Below, piece by piece: positions 35,002 to 45,300 of a stretch of DNA of 64,000 nucleotides. The first letter of the stretch is position 1; every line of letters begins with the position of its first letter. Position numbers and translations under genes: made by a program. This DNA is from Patiriisocius marinistellae (GTDB lineage: Bacteria > Bacteroidota > Bacteroidia > Flavobacteriales > Flavobacteriaceae): NCBI RefSeq assembly GCF_009014635.1, contig NZ_BKCF01000004.1, positions 272,858-336,857 of the forward strand, in the 5' to 3' direction. The notes below the pieces were generated by a model. The model saw only the letters and a list, made by a program, of their open reading frames with translations. It did not search any database and was not told the DNA's origin.

Positions 35002-35913
35002 TTAAATTTTTATTTTGATACCTCCACGGGTATAAAAACTTCCTGTGTCATTGATAGTAAATACATCATCATCATTTGCATCCCTTAATCTTACGTCATT
35101 GATTATAGTATGACCTCCATATACGTAGAACAAAACATGATCAACAAACTCCCATTCATATCCTAAACCACCTAATAATGTTGTAAAACCTACATTTGAA
35201 GCTATTTTTTTTTCATTATTAGCTAATGTAACAACAGTATCATCTTGGATATTTGCAAAAAAACCATCGAGCGTTACAAATCCTTGAAGCTCCATATCTT
35301 TTACAAATTCCCATTTTACATTAGATTTAGGAACTCCAAGACCAAAACTCCATTTTGGAGCGAACTCTCTATAATAATTTATAAATGGCAATGGAAATGG
35401 ACGACCTGCTGTAGTAGAGTAATTTAGTCCTAATACTAACCTCCATGGTTTACGATAATTATCTTTTTCATCATCTCCAGTTTTATCCCAAATTAAATAA
35501 CCGCTTCCACCAAAAATAATATCTTCCCCTGTCAAACTAGTATTAAAATTTGATGCAGCCTTAACTTCTCCTTGTAGCGCCCATCTTAAATCACTGTTTT
35601 TAAATTTGTCTGTATACCCAAGGCTAAATGTAAAAGATTGATAATGCTCTAAGTCTGTTTTATTTATCGCAGCAAGTGTTGCGGGATCTTCTAACTTTAA
35701 GAAGAAGTTACGATACTCAAATCCAGTAACAATATAACCATCTTCTCTCACTTGAAATGGAACATTGACAAAAGCCCGAAAACGTTTAAAAGAGTTTTCA
35801 GAATTTCCCTGAGGAAAATAAGTATATTCAACCCTACCTAAATCTGTAAGTTGCGCATAACAAAACGGTGCTACCCCCAAGAGGAGAATAGCAATTAAAA
35901 AACTTCTCTTCAT
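35002..35913 (-). CDS. Predicted outer-membrane beta-barrel protein (DUF6268-like)
   Basis: 303 residues with a cleavable signal (FLIAILLLGVAPFCYAQ). The mature part shows alternating aromatic and polar residues typical of barrel strands (for example YIVTGFEYRNFFLKLED and WRLVLGLNYSTTAGR) and ends with SFYTRGGIKIKI, a plausible C-terminal strand. The pattern fits the DUF6268 family of outer-membrane proteins, which I name with moderate confidence. It is 10 bases upstream of the sigma-54 regulator and 24 bases downstream of MscS, so probably in one operon. Confidence 0.7.
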   Translation of the reverse strand: MKRSFLIAILLLGVAPFCYAQLTDLGRVEYTYFPQGNSENSFKRFRAFVNVPFQVREDGYIVTGFEYRNFFLKLEDPATLAAINKTDLEHYQSFTFSLGYTDKFKNSDLRWALQGEVKAASNFNTSLTGEDIIFGGSGYLIWDKTGDDEKDNYRKPWRLVLGLNYSTTAGRPFPLPFINYYREFAPKWSFGLGVPKSNVKWEFVKDMELQGFVTLDGFFANIQDDTVVTLANNEKKIASNVGFTTLLGGLGYEWEFVDHVLFYVYGGHTIINDVRLRDANDDDVFTINDTGSFYTRGGIKIKI

Positions 35914-35937
35914 AAATTGAATGATATTATTTAAGGC

Positions 35938-36873
35938 TCAATCTACAGATAAGTTGTCTGAATTTTGATTATTTGAATCTAAAGTATTGTTAAAAATATG
36001 TACATCTCTTTGTGGGAAAGGAATACTTATTTTATTCTCCCTGAACAAGTTATCAATTCTGAAACGAATTTCACTTTTTATTCTTGGGTCTGCAAAACTA
36101 TCATTTAAAAAAAATAAAACGCTAAAAACCAATGCAGAGTCACCAAAATCTTCAAAAAGAACAAAAGGTTTTGGACTTTTTAAAACACCTCTTTGCTCAT
36201 GTACGCTTTGTATTAATAATTTTTCAACAAGTTTTGTATCGCTTCCGTATGCAACTCCAACACGCACAAGTTCTCTAGTTGTACGGTGATTTTGGGTATA
36301 GTTGTAAATTGTCTCGGTAATAAATTTGTGATTGGGGATTATAATAATTTTATCATCTCTTGTAATTGCTCTTGTAGTTCTAAGCTTTATATCAATGATA
36401 CGACCTACTTTGCCATCTACCTCAATAATATCACCCACTAATAGAGACTTATCAATTATAATAAAAACACCTCCTATTACGTCTTGAAACAATTCTTGCA
36501 GCGCAAGACCAAGTCCAACTAATAATGCTGCTGAAGCTGCTAAGAAAGGAGTAATATTTATACCAGAGACACTAAGCACTACAAATATTACTACTACATA
36601 AGTAATATATTTGATAAATTTAAAAACACTAATAAACTTATTAGTATCCTGCGTGTCCATTTTTCGGGTAAAGAATACTCTAATCCATTTCAACACAAAA
36701 GTTGCTAATAAAAAAGCTAAAACGACAGCAATAATAGCCCAAGGAGTAATTTTTACTAAATGTTCTTTGTCACCAAATTCAATAATTTCATAACTCAAAA
36801 AATCTTGAATGGTTCCCCAAACATCTTCCTCAACAACCTCTTTTATTTTATCAGCAACTTTTTCTTCTTGCAC
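35938..36873 (-). CDS. Small-conductance mechanosensitive channel (MscS family)
   Basis: 311-residue inner-membrane protein with three to four membrane spans, the pore helix region AASAALLVGLGLALQELFQDVIGG (rich in Gly and Ala) and a C-terminal MscS beta domain (GDIIEVDGKVGRIIDIKLRT). Starts with GTG at 36873. Such channels release solutes at hypo-osmotic shock. It lies seven bases downstream of the ABC permease gene and upstream of an outer-membrane protein gene on the same strand, so co-transcription is likely. Confidence 0.9.
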   Translation of the reverse strand: MQEEKVADKIKEVVEEDVWGTIQDFLSYEIIEFGDKEHLVKITPWAIIAVVLAFLLATFVLKWIRVFFTRKMDTQDTNKFISVFKFIKYITYVVVIFVVLSVSGINITPFLAASAALLVGLGLALQELFQDVIGGVFIIIDKSLLVGDIIEVDGKVGRIIDIKLRTTRAITRDDKIIIIPNHKFITETIYNYTQNHRTTRELVRVGVAYGSDTKLVEKLLIQSVHEQRGVLKSPKPFVLFEDFGDSALVFSVLFFLNDSFADPRIKSEIRFRIDNLFRENKISIPFPQRDVHIFNNTLDSNNQNSDNLSVD

Positions 36874-36879
36874 GTGTTT

Positions 36880-38187
36880 CTAGTATTTAAGCCATTTAAT
36901 TAACTCCTTATATGTTGGTTTTTTTCCGTACATTAATATTCCTACACGATATATTTTTGCAGCAAACCAAACAATCCCCATAAAAGTAGCAAATAAAATG
37001 ACTACTGAAATTATTTGTTGCCAAATAGGAACTCCAAAAGGAATTCTCATCAACATTACCACTGGTGAAGTAAATGGAATATAGCTAAAAATTTGTGCCA
37101 CAATACCGTGTGGATTTTCAATAACAGTAAAGAAACCTACATATACAGCAAGAATTAACGGCATTAAAATAGGTAACATAAACTGCTGTGTATCTGTCTC
37201 ACTATCTACTGCTGCACCAATTGCCGCATATAAAGAAGCATATAATAAATAACCACCTATAAAGAATAGCAAAAACATTATAATTAAATTAATAAGTGGT
37301 AAACTCTCATAAGCGCTATAAATTTTCATAGCCATATCTGGAGAGCCTGTTGCGCCTTGTGCTATCATTTCTTGTTGTTGTGCCTGCATCGCTGCGGGAT
37401 CAATTCCAAAAATTAATGTAACAACAGTACTCAATATTGTTATCAAAACTACCCAAGCTACAAATTGAGTTACTCCCGCTAGAGACGTTCCTATAATTTT
37501 ACCTAGTAGTAACTTAATAGGCTTTACTGAAGAAATAATTATTTCAACAATTCTACTTGTCTTTTCTTCAATAACACTACGCATAATCATATTACCATAA
37601 ATAATGATAAACATAAAAAGCAAGTAACCTGCTGCCCCACCAAAAATTAACTTTGCAAATGAACCTTCTTTTGAGGTTTCTTCTCCCTTAAATGATTCCT
37701 GTCTAGTCTCCACAATAACGCGTAATTCTTCAATGCGAGAAGCATCAATATTATTTTCTTTTAAAATAGCGCCATTAACCTTATCCTCAATATTATTTTC
37801 AATTTTAGAAATAACACTTAGTGAAGGTGATTCTTCTGAATAAAATGTGGTTTGTTTCGCTAAATCTGTAATGTGGAGGGTCTTTGGAATATGTAATAAT
37901 CCATAATTTCCTGAATCCTCATTGAGTTTTTTGGCTTCTTCTAGCGTAATACCCGAAAGAATATTAAATTTTTGAGTATCTGTATCTTCAAAATCACTAG
38001 CAAACATGCCACTTTCATCTAAGACCGAAATTGTACGAACTTTGTCATTATTAACACTTGACAAATAACCTACTAATGCAAAAATACCCACAAATATTAA
38101 CGGACTCAAAAAGGTCATTATTATAAAAGACTTGTTGCGTACTTTATTAATATATTCTCTCTTAATAATTAAAGGAAGGTGATTCAT
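36880..38187 (-). CDS. ABC-2 type permease (NatB-like)
   Basis: 435 residues: one membrane span at the N-terminus, a periplasmic domain of about 150 residues, then five C-terminal spans. The N-terminal IKREYINKVRNKSFIIMT and the later VIEEKTSRIVEIIISSVKP are characteristic of NatB/ABC-2 permeases. Six bases separate it from the ATPase gene. Homologues extrude sodium or other cations, but substrate choice cannot be read here. Confidence 0.88.
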   Translation of the reverse strand: MNHLPLIIKREYINKVRNKSFIIMTFLSPLIFVGIFALVGYLSSVNNDKVRTISVLDESGMFASDFEDTDTQKFNILSGITLEEAKKLNEDSGNYGLLHIPKTLHITDLAKQTTFYSEESPSLSVISKIENNIEDKVNGAILKENNIDASRIEELRVIVETRQESFKGEETSKEGSFAKLIFGGAAGYLLFMFIIIYGNMIMRSVIEEKTSRIVEIIISSVKPIKLLLGKIIGTSLAGVTQFVAWVVLITILSTVVTLIFGIDPAAMQAQQQEMIAQGATGSPDMAMKIYSAYESLPLINLIIMFLLFFIGGYLLYASLYAAIGAAVDSETDTQQFMLPILMPLILAVYVGFFTVIENPHGIVAQIFSYIPFTSPVVMLMRIPFGVPIWQQIISVVILFATFMGIVWFAAKIYRVGILMYGKKPTYKELIKWLKY

Positions 38188-38193
38188 AACTGT

Positions 38194-39120
38194 TTAGTTT
38201 TTTTGTACGGTTTCAATAAAAATATCATTTGCGCTCGGAATCACTTCAACAAAATGGTTTAGTTGCCCTTTAGATGTTAAAAAGCTTACTAACTCATTTG
38301 GCGCTACATTTTGAGGGATTTTTATTTTATACTGTAACTCATCATTAATACTTTTAAATGATGCTGGTTGCAAATCAAATCTTTCTTTTAATGCAGTCGT
38401 TACTGCGGTTTTATCATCTGTAAGCAAACCTACCTCAAAAGTATTTGATTGATATGCTCTTTTAATATCAATTAATTTACCATCTAAAATTTTATTAGAT
38501 TTATTGATTAAAGCAATATGATCGCACATTTCTTCTACACTTTCCATGCGGTGTGTAGAAAAAATTATTGTAGCACCGTCATCTCTGAGTTTTAAAATTT
38601 CATCTTTAATAAGATTTGCATTAATTGGATCAAAACCACTAAATGGCTCATCAAAAATGAGCAATTTTGGCTCATGTAGTACGGTAACAACAAATTGGAT
38701 TTTTTGAGCCATACCCTTACTCAATTCTTGGATTTTTTTATTCCACCAATCTCCAATTTCTAAACGCTCAAACCAGTATTTTAATCTTTTTTTTGCTTCT
38801 ACCTTACTGAGGCCTTTTAACTGAGCTAAATAAACACATTGCTCTCCCACTTTCATTGATTTATACAACCCTCTTTCTTCGGGAAGGTATCCTATGTTTT
38901 GTATATGATGTGGTTGTAATGTTTCTCCATCTAAAAAAACTTTCCCACTATCTGGCATCGTAATTTGATTAATTATACGAATAAGTGTTGTTTTCCCTGC
39001 ACCGTTAGGACCTAAAAGTCCAAATATACTTCCTTTGGGGACTTCAATAGTCACATTGTTTAATGCAGTAAAATTTCCGTAGGATTTGGAAACATTTTCA
39101 GCTTTCAGTAGATATTCCAT
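38194..39120 (-). CDS. ABC transporter ATP-binding protein (NatA-like)
   Basis: 308-residue ATPase: Walker A LLGPNGAGKTT, signature LSKGMAQKIQF and Walker B LLIFDEPFSGFDPIN, then a C-terminal part typical of DUF4162 (from about residue 220). I set the start at ATG 39120 (MEYLLKAENVSKSYGN) because the extra 18 residues of a longer frame fall in the promoter region and do not resemble the family. Forms an exporter with the permease immediately downstream. Confidence 0.88.
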   Translation of the reverse strand: MEYLLKAENVSKSYGNFTALNNVTIEVPKGSIFGLLGPNGAGKTTLIRIINQITMPDSGKVFLDGETLQPHHIQNIGYLPEERGLYKSMKVGEQCVYLAQLKGLSKVEAKKRLKYWFERLEIGDWWNKKIQELSKGMAQKIQFVVTVLHEPKLLIFDEPFSGFDPINANLIKDEILKLRDDGATIIFSTHRMESVEEMCDHIALINKSNKILDGKLIDIKRAYQSNTFEVGLLTDDKTAVTTALKERFDLQPASFKSINDELQYKIKIPQNVAPNELVSFLTSKGQLNHFVEVIPSANDIFIETVQKN

Positions 39121-39290
39121 AGTAAGATTTATAGTTGGCAAATGTATTGAATTGAGAAGAACTTGCCTTCTCAAACCGTATCATTTTTATGCTTCGTTAG
39201 TAGGTTGATAATATTAATTGTTACAGAAAAACTAACAAAATAATTTTTACCAACGTTGTATAAGTTAAAATTACAAACTTGTTTTATACA

Positions 39291-39327
39291 AAAACAAAAC
39301 CCTCCCTCAATTTGCATTGAGGGAGGG
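39291..39327 (-). terminator. Intrinsic terminator after dnaJ
   Basis: CCCTCCCTCAAT (39300-39311), loop TTGC and ATTGAGGGAGGG (39316-39327) form a perfect 12-pair stem, followed on the minus strand by TTTTGTTTT. It sits 87 bases after the dnaJ stop. Confidence 0.9.
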
Positions 39328-39413
39328 AAAAAAATTGCTATGAAAAAGAAAAATTATCACCACTAAGAAGTAGTGATATCCAAATATAATAAAATTTCTT
39401 AATGAAACGTTAA

Positions 39414-40532
39414 TTATGAGAACATATCTTTAACTTTTTCAAAAAAAGACTTATCTTCTTTTTCAGGTTTGGGCTGAAAGTGACTGTCATCAGTCATTTT
39501 TTCAAAAAATTCTTTTTGTTCTTTATTTAATGTTTTAGGTGTCCACACATTAACATGCACTAACAAATCACCTGTTCCATATCCATTTATGCTTGGAATT
39601 CCTTTTTTTCTTAATCTCAAAATCTTTCCACTCTGTACTCCACTATCTATTGGGATTCTTACTTTTCCTGTAACTGTATCAATTTCTTTTGAAGTTCCTA
39701 AGGCTGCTTCTGAAAAACTAATATACATATCATAGTGAAGGTTATCACCTTCTCTTTGCAAATGCTCATGAGGAATCTCTTCAATAGCGACTAATAAATC
39801 TCCCGCTATTCCATTACCAGGTGCATCGTTCCCCTTACCAGTAACTTTTAATTGCATTCCATCAACAACTCCCGCAGGTATTTTGATAGAGACAGTTTCT
39901 TCTGTAGAAAGCATTCCACTAGCATCTGCGTTTGATGGCTTGCTGTCCACGGTTTGCCCAGCGCCACCGCAAGTACTACATGTAGCACTTGTTTGCATAC
40001 GTCCTAAAATGGTATTCTGGATTTTAGTAACCTGACCTTGTCCATTACAAGTTTCGCAAGTTTTAAAGGTGGTTCCTTTAGCTACTTTTTTGCGTTTAAC
40101 TTTGATTTTCTTTTCAACACCATTAGCAATTTCCTCAAGAGTCAACTTAACTCTAATACGAAGGTTACTCCCTTTTACTGTTCTACGGCCACCACCGCCA
40201 CCAAAACCTCCAAAACCACTAAAGCCACCACCGCCACCTCCAAAGATGTCACCAAACTGGCTAAAGATGTCGTCCATATTCATGCCGCCACCGCCGAAAC
40301 CACCGCCGCCTTCAAAGGCGCGATGACCATACTGGTCATAACGTGCTTTTTTATCTGCATCGCTCAAAACCTCGTAAGCTTCTGCTGCCTTTTTAAACTT
40401 TTCTTCAGCAGTGGAATCTCCAGGGTTTTTGTCTGGGTGAAATTCAATTGCCTTTTTTCTATATGCTTTTTTGATTTCAGCAGCAGATGCGCTTTTGCTA
40501 ATACCTAATATGTCGTAAAAATCGTCTTTCAT
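39414..40532 (-). CDS. dnaJ: Chaperone DnaJ
   Basis: 372-residue Hsp40. The J domain holds [16 protein letters not shown] (HPD motif), a glycine/phenylalanine-rich linker follows (residues about 75-115), then a short zinc-binding region and the substrate-binding C-terminal domains ([15 protein letters not shown]). Only two CxxCxGxG motifs are present (CETCNGQG and CSTCGGAG) where the E. coli protein has four. This two-motif form is what I know from other flavobacterial DnaJ proteins. The glycine-rich linker produces an antisense open frame that is not a gene. Stimulates DnaK ATPase; grpE is directly upstream. Confidence 0.96.
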   Translation of the reverse strand: MKDDFYDILGISKSASAAEIKKAYRKKAIEFHPDKNPGDSTAEEKFKKAAEAYEVLSDADKKARYDQYGHRAFEGGGGFGGGGMNMDDIFSQFGDIFGGGGGGFSGFGGFGGGGGRRTVKGSNLRIRVKLTLEEIANGVEKKIKVKRKKVAKGTTFKTCETCNGQGQVTKIQNTILGRMQTSATCSTCGGAGQTVDSKPSNADASGMLSTEETVSIKIPAGVVDGMQLKVTGKGNDAPGNGIAGDLLVAIEEIPHEHLQREGDNLHYDMYISFSEAALGTSKEIDTVTGKVRIPIDSGVQSGKILRLRKKGIPSINGYGTGDLLVHVNVWTPKTLNKEQKEFFEKMTDDSHFQPKPEKEDKSFFEKVKDMFS

Positions 40533-40592
40533 AAATTATATCCCTTTTCGGGTTCTTTTTTCTGAAATTTTAAAGTTTCGAAAGTTTTAAAT

Positions 40593-40610
40593 CTTCGGAA
40601 ATTTCCGAAG
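40593..40610. repeat. Inverted copy of the dispersed motif CTTCGGAAAT
   Basis: CTTCGGAAAT (40593-40602) overlaps its reverse complement ATTTCCGAAG (40601-40610), making an 18-base perfect palindrome in the grpE-dnaJ gap. The same ten bases recur elsewhere in the window (for example 1857, 17633, 30441, 60563). Confidence 0.8.
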
Positions 40611-40619
40611 TAAAAAATT

Positions 40620-41171
40620 TTATTGCCCTATTACTACTTTAGGATATCTAATAATTTTATCACCTAATAAGTATCCTTTTTCTATAACATCGATAATTTT
40701 TCCTTTCATGTCATCGCTCGGAGCAGGGATTTGCGTAATTGCTTCATGCAAATCTGCATTGAAAACATCTCCTGGTTTTGTTTCCGCGACAGAAAGACCT
40801 TTTTGCTTTAAGGTTTCTTTCAATTTATTATTGATTAAAGTCATACCTTGAACATGTACGTCTTCTTTGTCATCACTAAACTCATTCATGGCTCTGTCAA
40901 AATCATCAAGAATAGGCAATACTGCCACCATCATATCTTGTCCTGCAGTTTTAAAAAGCTCTATACGCTCTTTACTTGTTCGCTTTTTATAGTTTTCAAA
41001 TTCTGCAAACAAACGAAGATATCTGTCTTTTTCTGCTTGTAATTTTTCCTCAACAGATTCTTCTTCCTGTTGTTCAACTACTTTTTCTGATTCTTCTTTT
41101 ATAGCTTGTTCAGTATCGTTGATAATTTCTTCTTCAATCACTGTTTTTGTGTTTTTATCTTTATTGCTCAT
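40620..41171 (-). CDS. grpE: Nucleotide exchange factor GrpE
   Basis: 183-residue GrpE: an acidic, disordered N-terminal region (about 60 residues, Glu-rich), the long dimerisation helix (EEKLQAEKDRYLRLFAEFEN) and the C-terminal beta domain (VIEKGYLLGDKIIRYPKVVIG), which carries the family signature. I use ATG 41171 (MSNKDKNTKT), as the 17 extra residues before it are unlike GrpE. Exchanges ADP for ATP on DnaK; co-directional with dnaJ, 87 bases away. No dnaK gene is in this window. Confidence 0.95.
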   Translation of the reverse strand: MSNKDKNTKTVIEEEIINDTEQAIKEESEKVVEQQEEESVEEKLQAEKDRYLRLFAEFENYKKRTSKERIELFKTAGQDMMVAVLPILDDFDRAMNEFSDDKEDVHVQGMTLINNKLKETLKQKGLSVAETKPGDVFNADLHEAITQIPAPSDDMKGKIIDVIEKGYLLGDKIIRYPKVVIGQ

Positions 41172-41327
41172 GTTTTTGAGTACTTTTTCATTTTTTTTGA
41201 GTGGGTGCAAATGTACTGCCATTATTATAAATTTGTCAAAATGTCACTATCATATTTTAATACTATTTTAAGAATAAATAAATGACCAACAGTTACTTTC
41301 GCAATCAATAACTTAAAACAACATACA

Positions 41328-41996
41328 ATGAAAAACCAAGTATTAAATATTACACTTATTGCTGCATTAGCACTAGGATTTACATCATGTAAAAATGAGA
41401 CAAAAAATGGTGAAACAACTGACGCTAAAGAAGTAGTTGCTGCTCCTTCAAGTGCTGCAATGTACACTGTCAACAAACAAGAGTCAAAAATTATGTGGGA
41501 AGGTAACAAGCCTACTGGAGCTCACACAGGTACAATTGCTTTAAATGATGGTTCATTATATGTAAATAATGGCGTTGTGGAAAGCGGTAAAATTATTGTC
41601 GACATGAAGAGTATTAATGTTACAGATTTAGAAGCTGGTGATGGAAAAGAAAGTCTTGAACAACATTTAATGGGTACTGTTGAGGGAAAAGAAGGAGACT
41701 TTTTTAATGTAAACAAATTTCCAACAGCAAATTTTGAAATTACTGGAACAAAAATGGTTGATGGAATCACTCATTTAAGTGGTAATCTAACGATGAAAGA
41801 AAAAACAAACAATGTAACTTTCCCTGTTACAATTTCTGAAGAAGGAAACATTGTTCGTTTAAAGAGTGATAAATTTGAAATTGACCGTACATTATGGGAT
41901 ATTCAATATGGTTCTAAAAAATTCTTCGACAACTTAGGAGATAAATTTATTAGCGATATGATGACATTAGAAATAAATGTTGTTGCTAACAAATAA
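41328..41996 (+). CDS. YceI-family lipoprotein
   Basis: 222 residues with a lipoprotein signal (LIAALALGFTSC, cysteine at residue 21). A YceI lipocalin-like domain follows: SKIMWEGNKPTGAHTGTIAL, then FPTANFEITG and FEIDRTLWDIQYGSKKFF. The family binds isoprenoid quinones or similar amphiphiles in the periplasm. Single gene, ending in a very strong terminator; divergent from grpE. Confidence 0.9.
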   Translation: MKNQVLNITLIAALALGFTSCKNETKNGETTDAKEVVAAPSSAAMYTVNKQESKIMWEGNKPTGAHTGTIALNDGSLYVNNGVVESGKIIVDMKSINVTDLEAGDGKESLEQHLMGTVEGKEGDFFNVNKFPTANFEITGTKMVDGITHLSGNLTMKEKTNNVTFPVTISEEGNIVRLKSDKFEIDRTLWDIQYGSKKFFDNLGDKFISDMMTLEINVVANK

Positions 41997-42012
41997 TAAG
42001 TATTTCTTTTAC

Positions 42013-42048
42013 AAAAGGGCTCAGTTTTAAAACTGAGCCCTTTTTTTT
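42013..42048 (+). terminator. Intrinsic terminator after the YceI gene
   Basis: AAAAGGGCTCAGTTTT followed directly by its reverse complement gives a 32-base perfect palindrome (42013-42044), then four more T. Strong Rho-independent signal, 17 bases after the stop. Confidence 0.92.
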
Positions 42049-42332
42049 ATAATTTTTTTTTTAATAATCTCAAATATATCTTACTATATAAACTATTTAA
42101 TTTTTGGAGTCAATTACAATACTCCATCTTTACTTTACAACAAATCCTTAATTTTTTAGATAATTTTAATACTTAAAATCGTCTATAATGGGCAGAGAAT
42201 AAAATAGTTGTCTTTCATCGCTTTTTTTTATATTTTCGTCGAGATCGTAAAGAATTGCTAATAATAATTTTGCACATATCTTAATTACCCTTATGGTCGA
42301 GAATAAGTTTTAGTTTCAATTAAAAAATTATA
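42049..42332. other. AT-rich intergenic region before the M36 peptidase
   Basis: Together with the terminator this makes 336 bases without a gene. I see no open frame of interest. A TAATTTTG (42265-42272) fits the -7 consensus 60 bases before the peptidase start, but has no good -33 partner. A second -7-like TATTTTCG is at 42230-42237. Confidence 0.4.
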
Positions 42333-45300
42333 ATGAAAAGAATTTTATCCCTAGTACTGTGCCTATTTGTTTTACAAATGTTGGCTCAAAAGAAAAACAC
42401 CACACAAAAAACACAACCTATTCTTGAACAACTTATTTCTCAAAAAGGAAATACGCATGTTATAACAAGTGAGCACGTAAGCAGCGTAAGTGGCATTCAT
42501 CACGTTTATTTAAGACAAGCTATTAATGGTTTGGGTATTTACGGAACTGAGTCAAGTGTTCATTTAAATGCATCAGGAAAAACATTGATAACTCACAACA
42601 ACTTCCTTTTAGATGCACCACAATCCATAACTTCTAGTAGTGCTTCAATTTCTGCTTTGGATGCTATACAAAGTGTAGTTAACAAAATGGGATATTCTAA
42701 TGATAACCTTAAATTACTAAAAAAGGACAATGGTGTTGAGCAAAAAATGCTCTTTAGTGGTGGTAATATTTCAGAAAGAGATATTCCTGCAAAATTATTA
42801 TACTATTATTCAAAAATGACTGGTACCAGAATAGTATGGGAATTATCTATCAAAGAAACTAATGGAGTTGCCTGGTGGAATTTTCAAATAGATGCTGTAA
42901 CAGGGGCTATATTAAATAAAGAAAACTGGATAGTTTCATGTAATATTCTTGGGAATCATGAAACACACGATCATTCAAGTCAAGAAATTTCAGAAGAAAT
43001 AAATATTGAAACAAAAACCATTTCAAATCCTACAACTGCAGAAAATGCAATGGTTGGAAACTATAATGTATATGCTATGCCTGTAGAATCACCCAATTAT
43101 GGTGGAAGAACCATGGAGGCTAATCCTGATAATGCAACTGCGTCTCCCTTTGGATGGCACGATACTAATGGTGCCAATGGCGCAGAGTTTACAATTACAA
43201 GAGGAAATAATGTACACGCGTATGAGGATGGAGACAATCCAGGTTTTAGCCCTGATGGAGGTGCTGGACTTGTTTTTAACTTCCCATTAAATGAAACATA
43301 TTCAAATGCTGATCAAAGTGAAGCGGCAGCGATAACAAATTTATTTTATTGGAATAATATTATTCATGATGTAACATATCAATATGGATTTGATGAAGCA
43401 TCTGGTAATTTTCAACAAAACAATTATGGTAACGGAGGAGCAGGGAACGATTATGTTTTTGCTGAAGCACAAGATGGATCTGGTGATTGTAATGCAAATA
43501 TGGGTACTCCTGGCGACGGAGGAAATCCTACAATGCAAATGTATACTTGTAACAATAGAGATGGTGACCTAGATAATGGCGTAATAGTGCATGAATATGC
43601 ACATGGAATTTCAAATAGATTAACAGGAGGTGCCGCAGCAGCTGGTTGTTTGCAAAATACAGAACAAATGGGTGAAGGTTGGAGTGATTATTATGCTTTG
43701 ATGCTAACTTTAGAACCTGGAGATTTAGGACCAGATTCAAGACCTATTGGTACGTGGCTAACAGGAGTAGGGCCTACTGGCGGAAGCATTAGAACTTTTG
43801 ATTACAGTACAGATTTCAGTATAAACCCACATACTTATGATGATATTATGACAGAATCAGTTCCTCATGGAGTGGGTTCAGTTTGGGCAGCAATGTTATG
43901 GGAAATGACATGGGAGCTTATAGATACACATGGTTTTGACCCAGATATATATAATGGTACTAGTGGAAATAATATTTCACTTACATTAGTTACCGAAGGT
44001 ATGAAGCTGCAACCCTGTTCACCAGGGTTTGTAGATGGCCGTGATGCAATCTTAGCTGCTGATCAAGCAATTTATGGAGGTGCAAATAGATGCGAAATAT
44101 GGGAAGCATTTGCAAGAAGAGGCTTAGGATTTAGTGCAACTCAAGGAGGCACAAATAGCCGTAGTGATGGAAGTGAGGCATTTGACTTACCTCCCACTTT
44201 TTCAAGTTTTGATACTATTGAAGAAGTTTGCTTAGCAGACGGAGTGCAGTCTGGACTTGGAGGAGGATTCCCGGTAGGTGGTGTTTATAGTGGGCCAGGA
44301 GTTACAGATGATGCAAATGGAATGACCTATACATTTGATCCAGCAATACCTGGAGCCGGAACAGTAACTATAAGTTATGCTACAGTTGATTTCTGTACTG
44401 GCGCACCTGGTGTTTTGACAGATACTATTGAAGTAACTGACAACCCTCCTATACTCATATGTAAAGGGAGCGGAACATTGAATATGACAGGCGAAACAAG
44501 TGACAGTCCTAATTTAATTATTGAAGACTTAAATACAGTAAGTACAACAATGAATGTGACTGATAACGTCAATATTACAGATTTGAATATAGAATTACAG
44601 ATAGCACATACGTATGTGGGAGACATGATTATTACAATTGAATCACCTGCAGGAACTCAAGTAACAATATTTAATGGAACCAATGATGGATGTAGTGGAA
44701 ATGATATAACAACATTATTTGATGACGAATCTATAAATGGACTTTCATGCAATACTGGTTTAAATGCTTTTCCAGAACCTAACTATATCCCAAGTAATGC
44801 TCTAACTGCATTTGACGGAGAAAACACATTAGGAACTTGGACTATTTTTATTCAAGATACGTTTAACGAAGACCCAGGTATTTTAAATTATTGGTCATTG
44901 TTGTATGATTATCAAATAGTTTCTACGCCACTAGATGTGTTTTTAGATGTAACAGGCAATGCAACAGTAAACGCACCAGACTTTTTAGAAAGCATAAGCT
45001 TAGACTGTGGAACATTTACCGTAACAGCAGGAACACCATTAGCAACAACAGTTTCTTTTACAAATGCAGATATAGGATTAAATAATGTTGAAGTTTTAGT
45101 AACTACAGGAACTGGACAAACTGCCACATGTACAGCGGTAGCAAATGTAATTCCGAGTCCCGGAGGTCAAAGTATAAATTGTCCAGATAATATAACGCTT
45201 GAATGTGGAGACGATACAACTCCCGCAAACACAGGAATGGCTACCTCATTATCTACCTGTGACCCTAACCCAGTGGTAACATTCTCAGATAATGAAATCC

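Noticed and set aside
40038..40508. Long frames on the plus strand within dnaJ
   Set aside because: They are the complement of the glycine-rich linker and J domain and consist of Thr/Ala/Pro low complexity.
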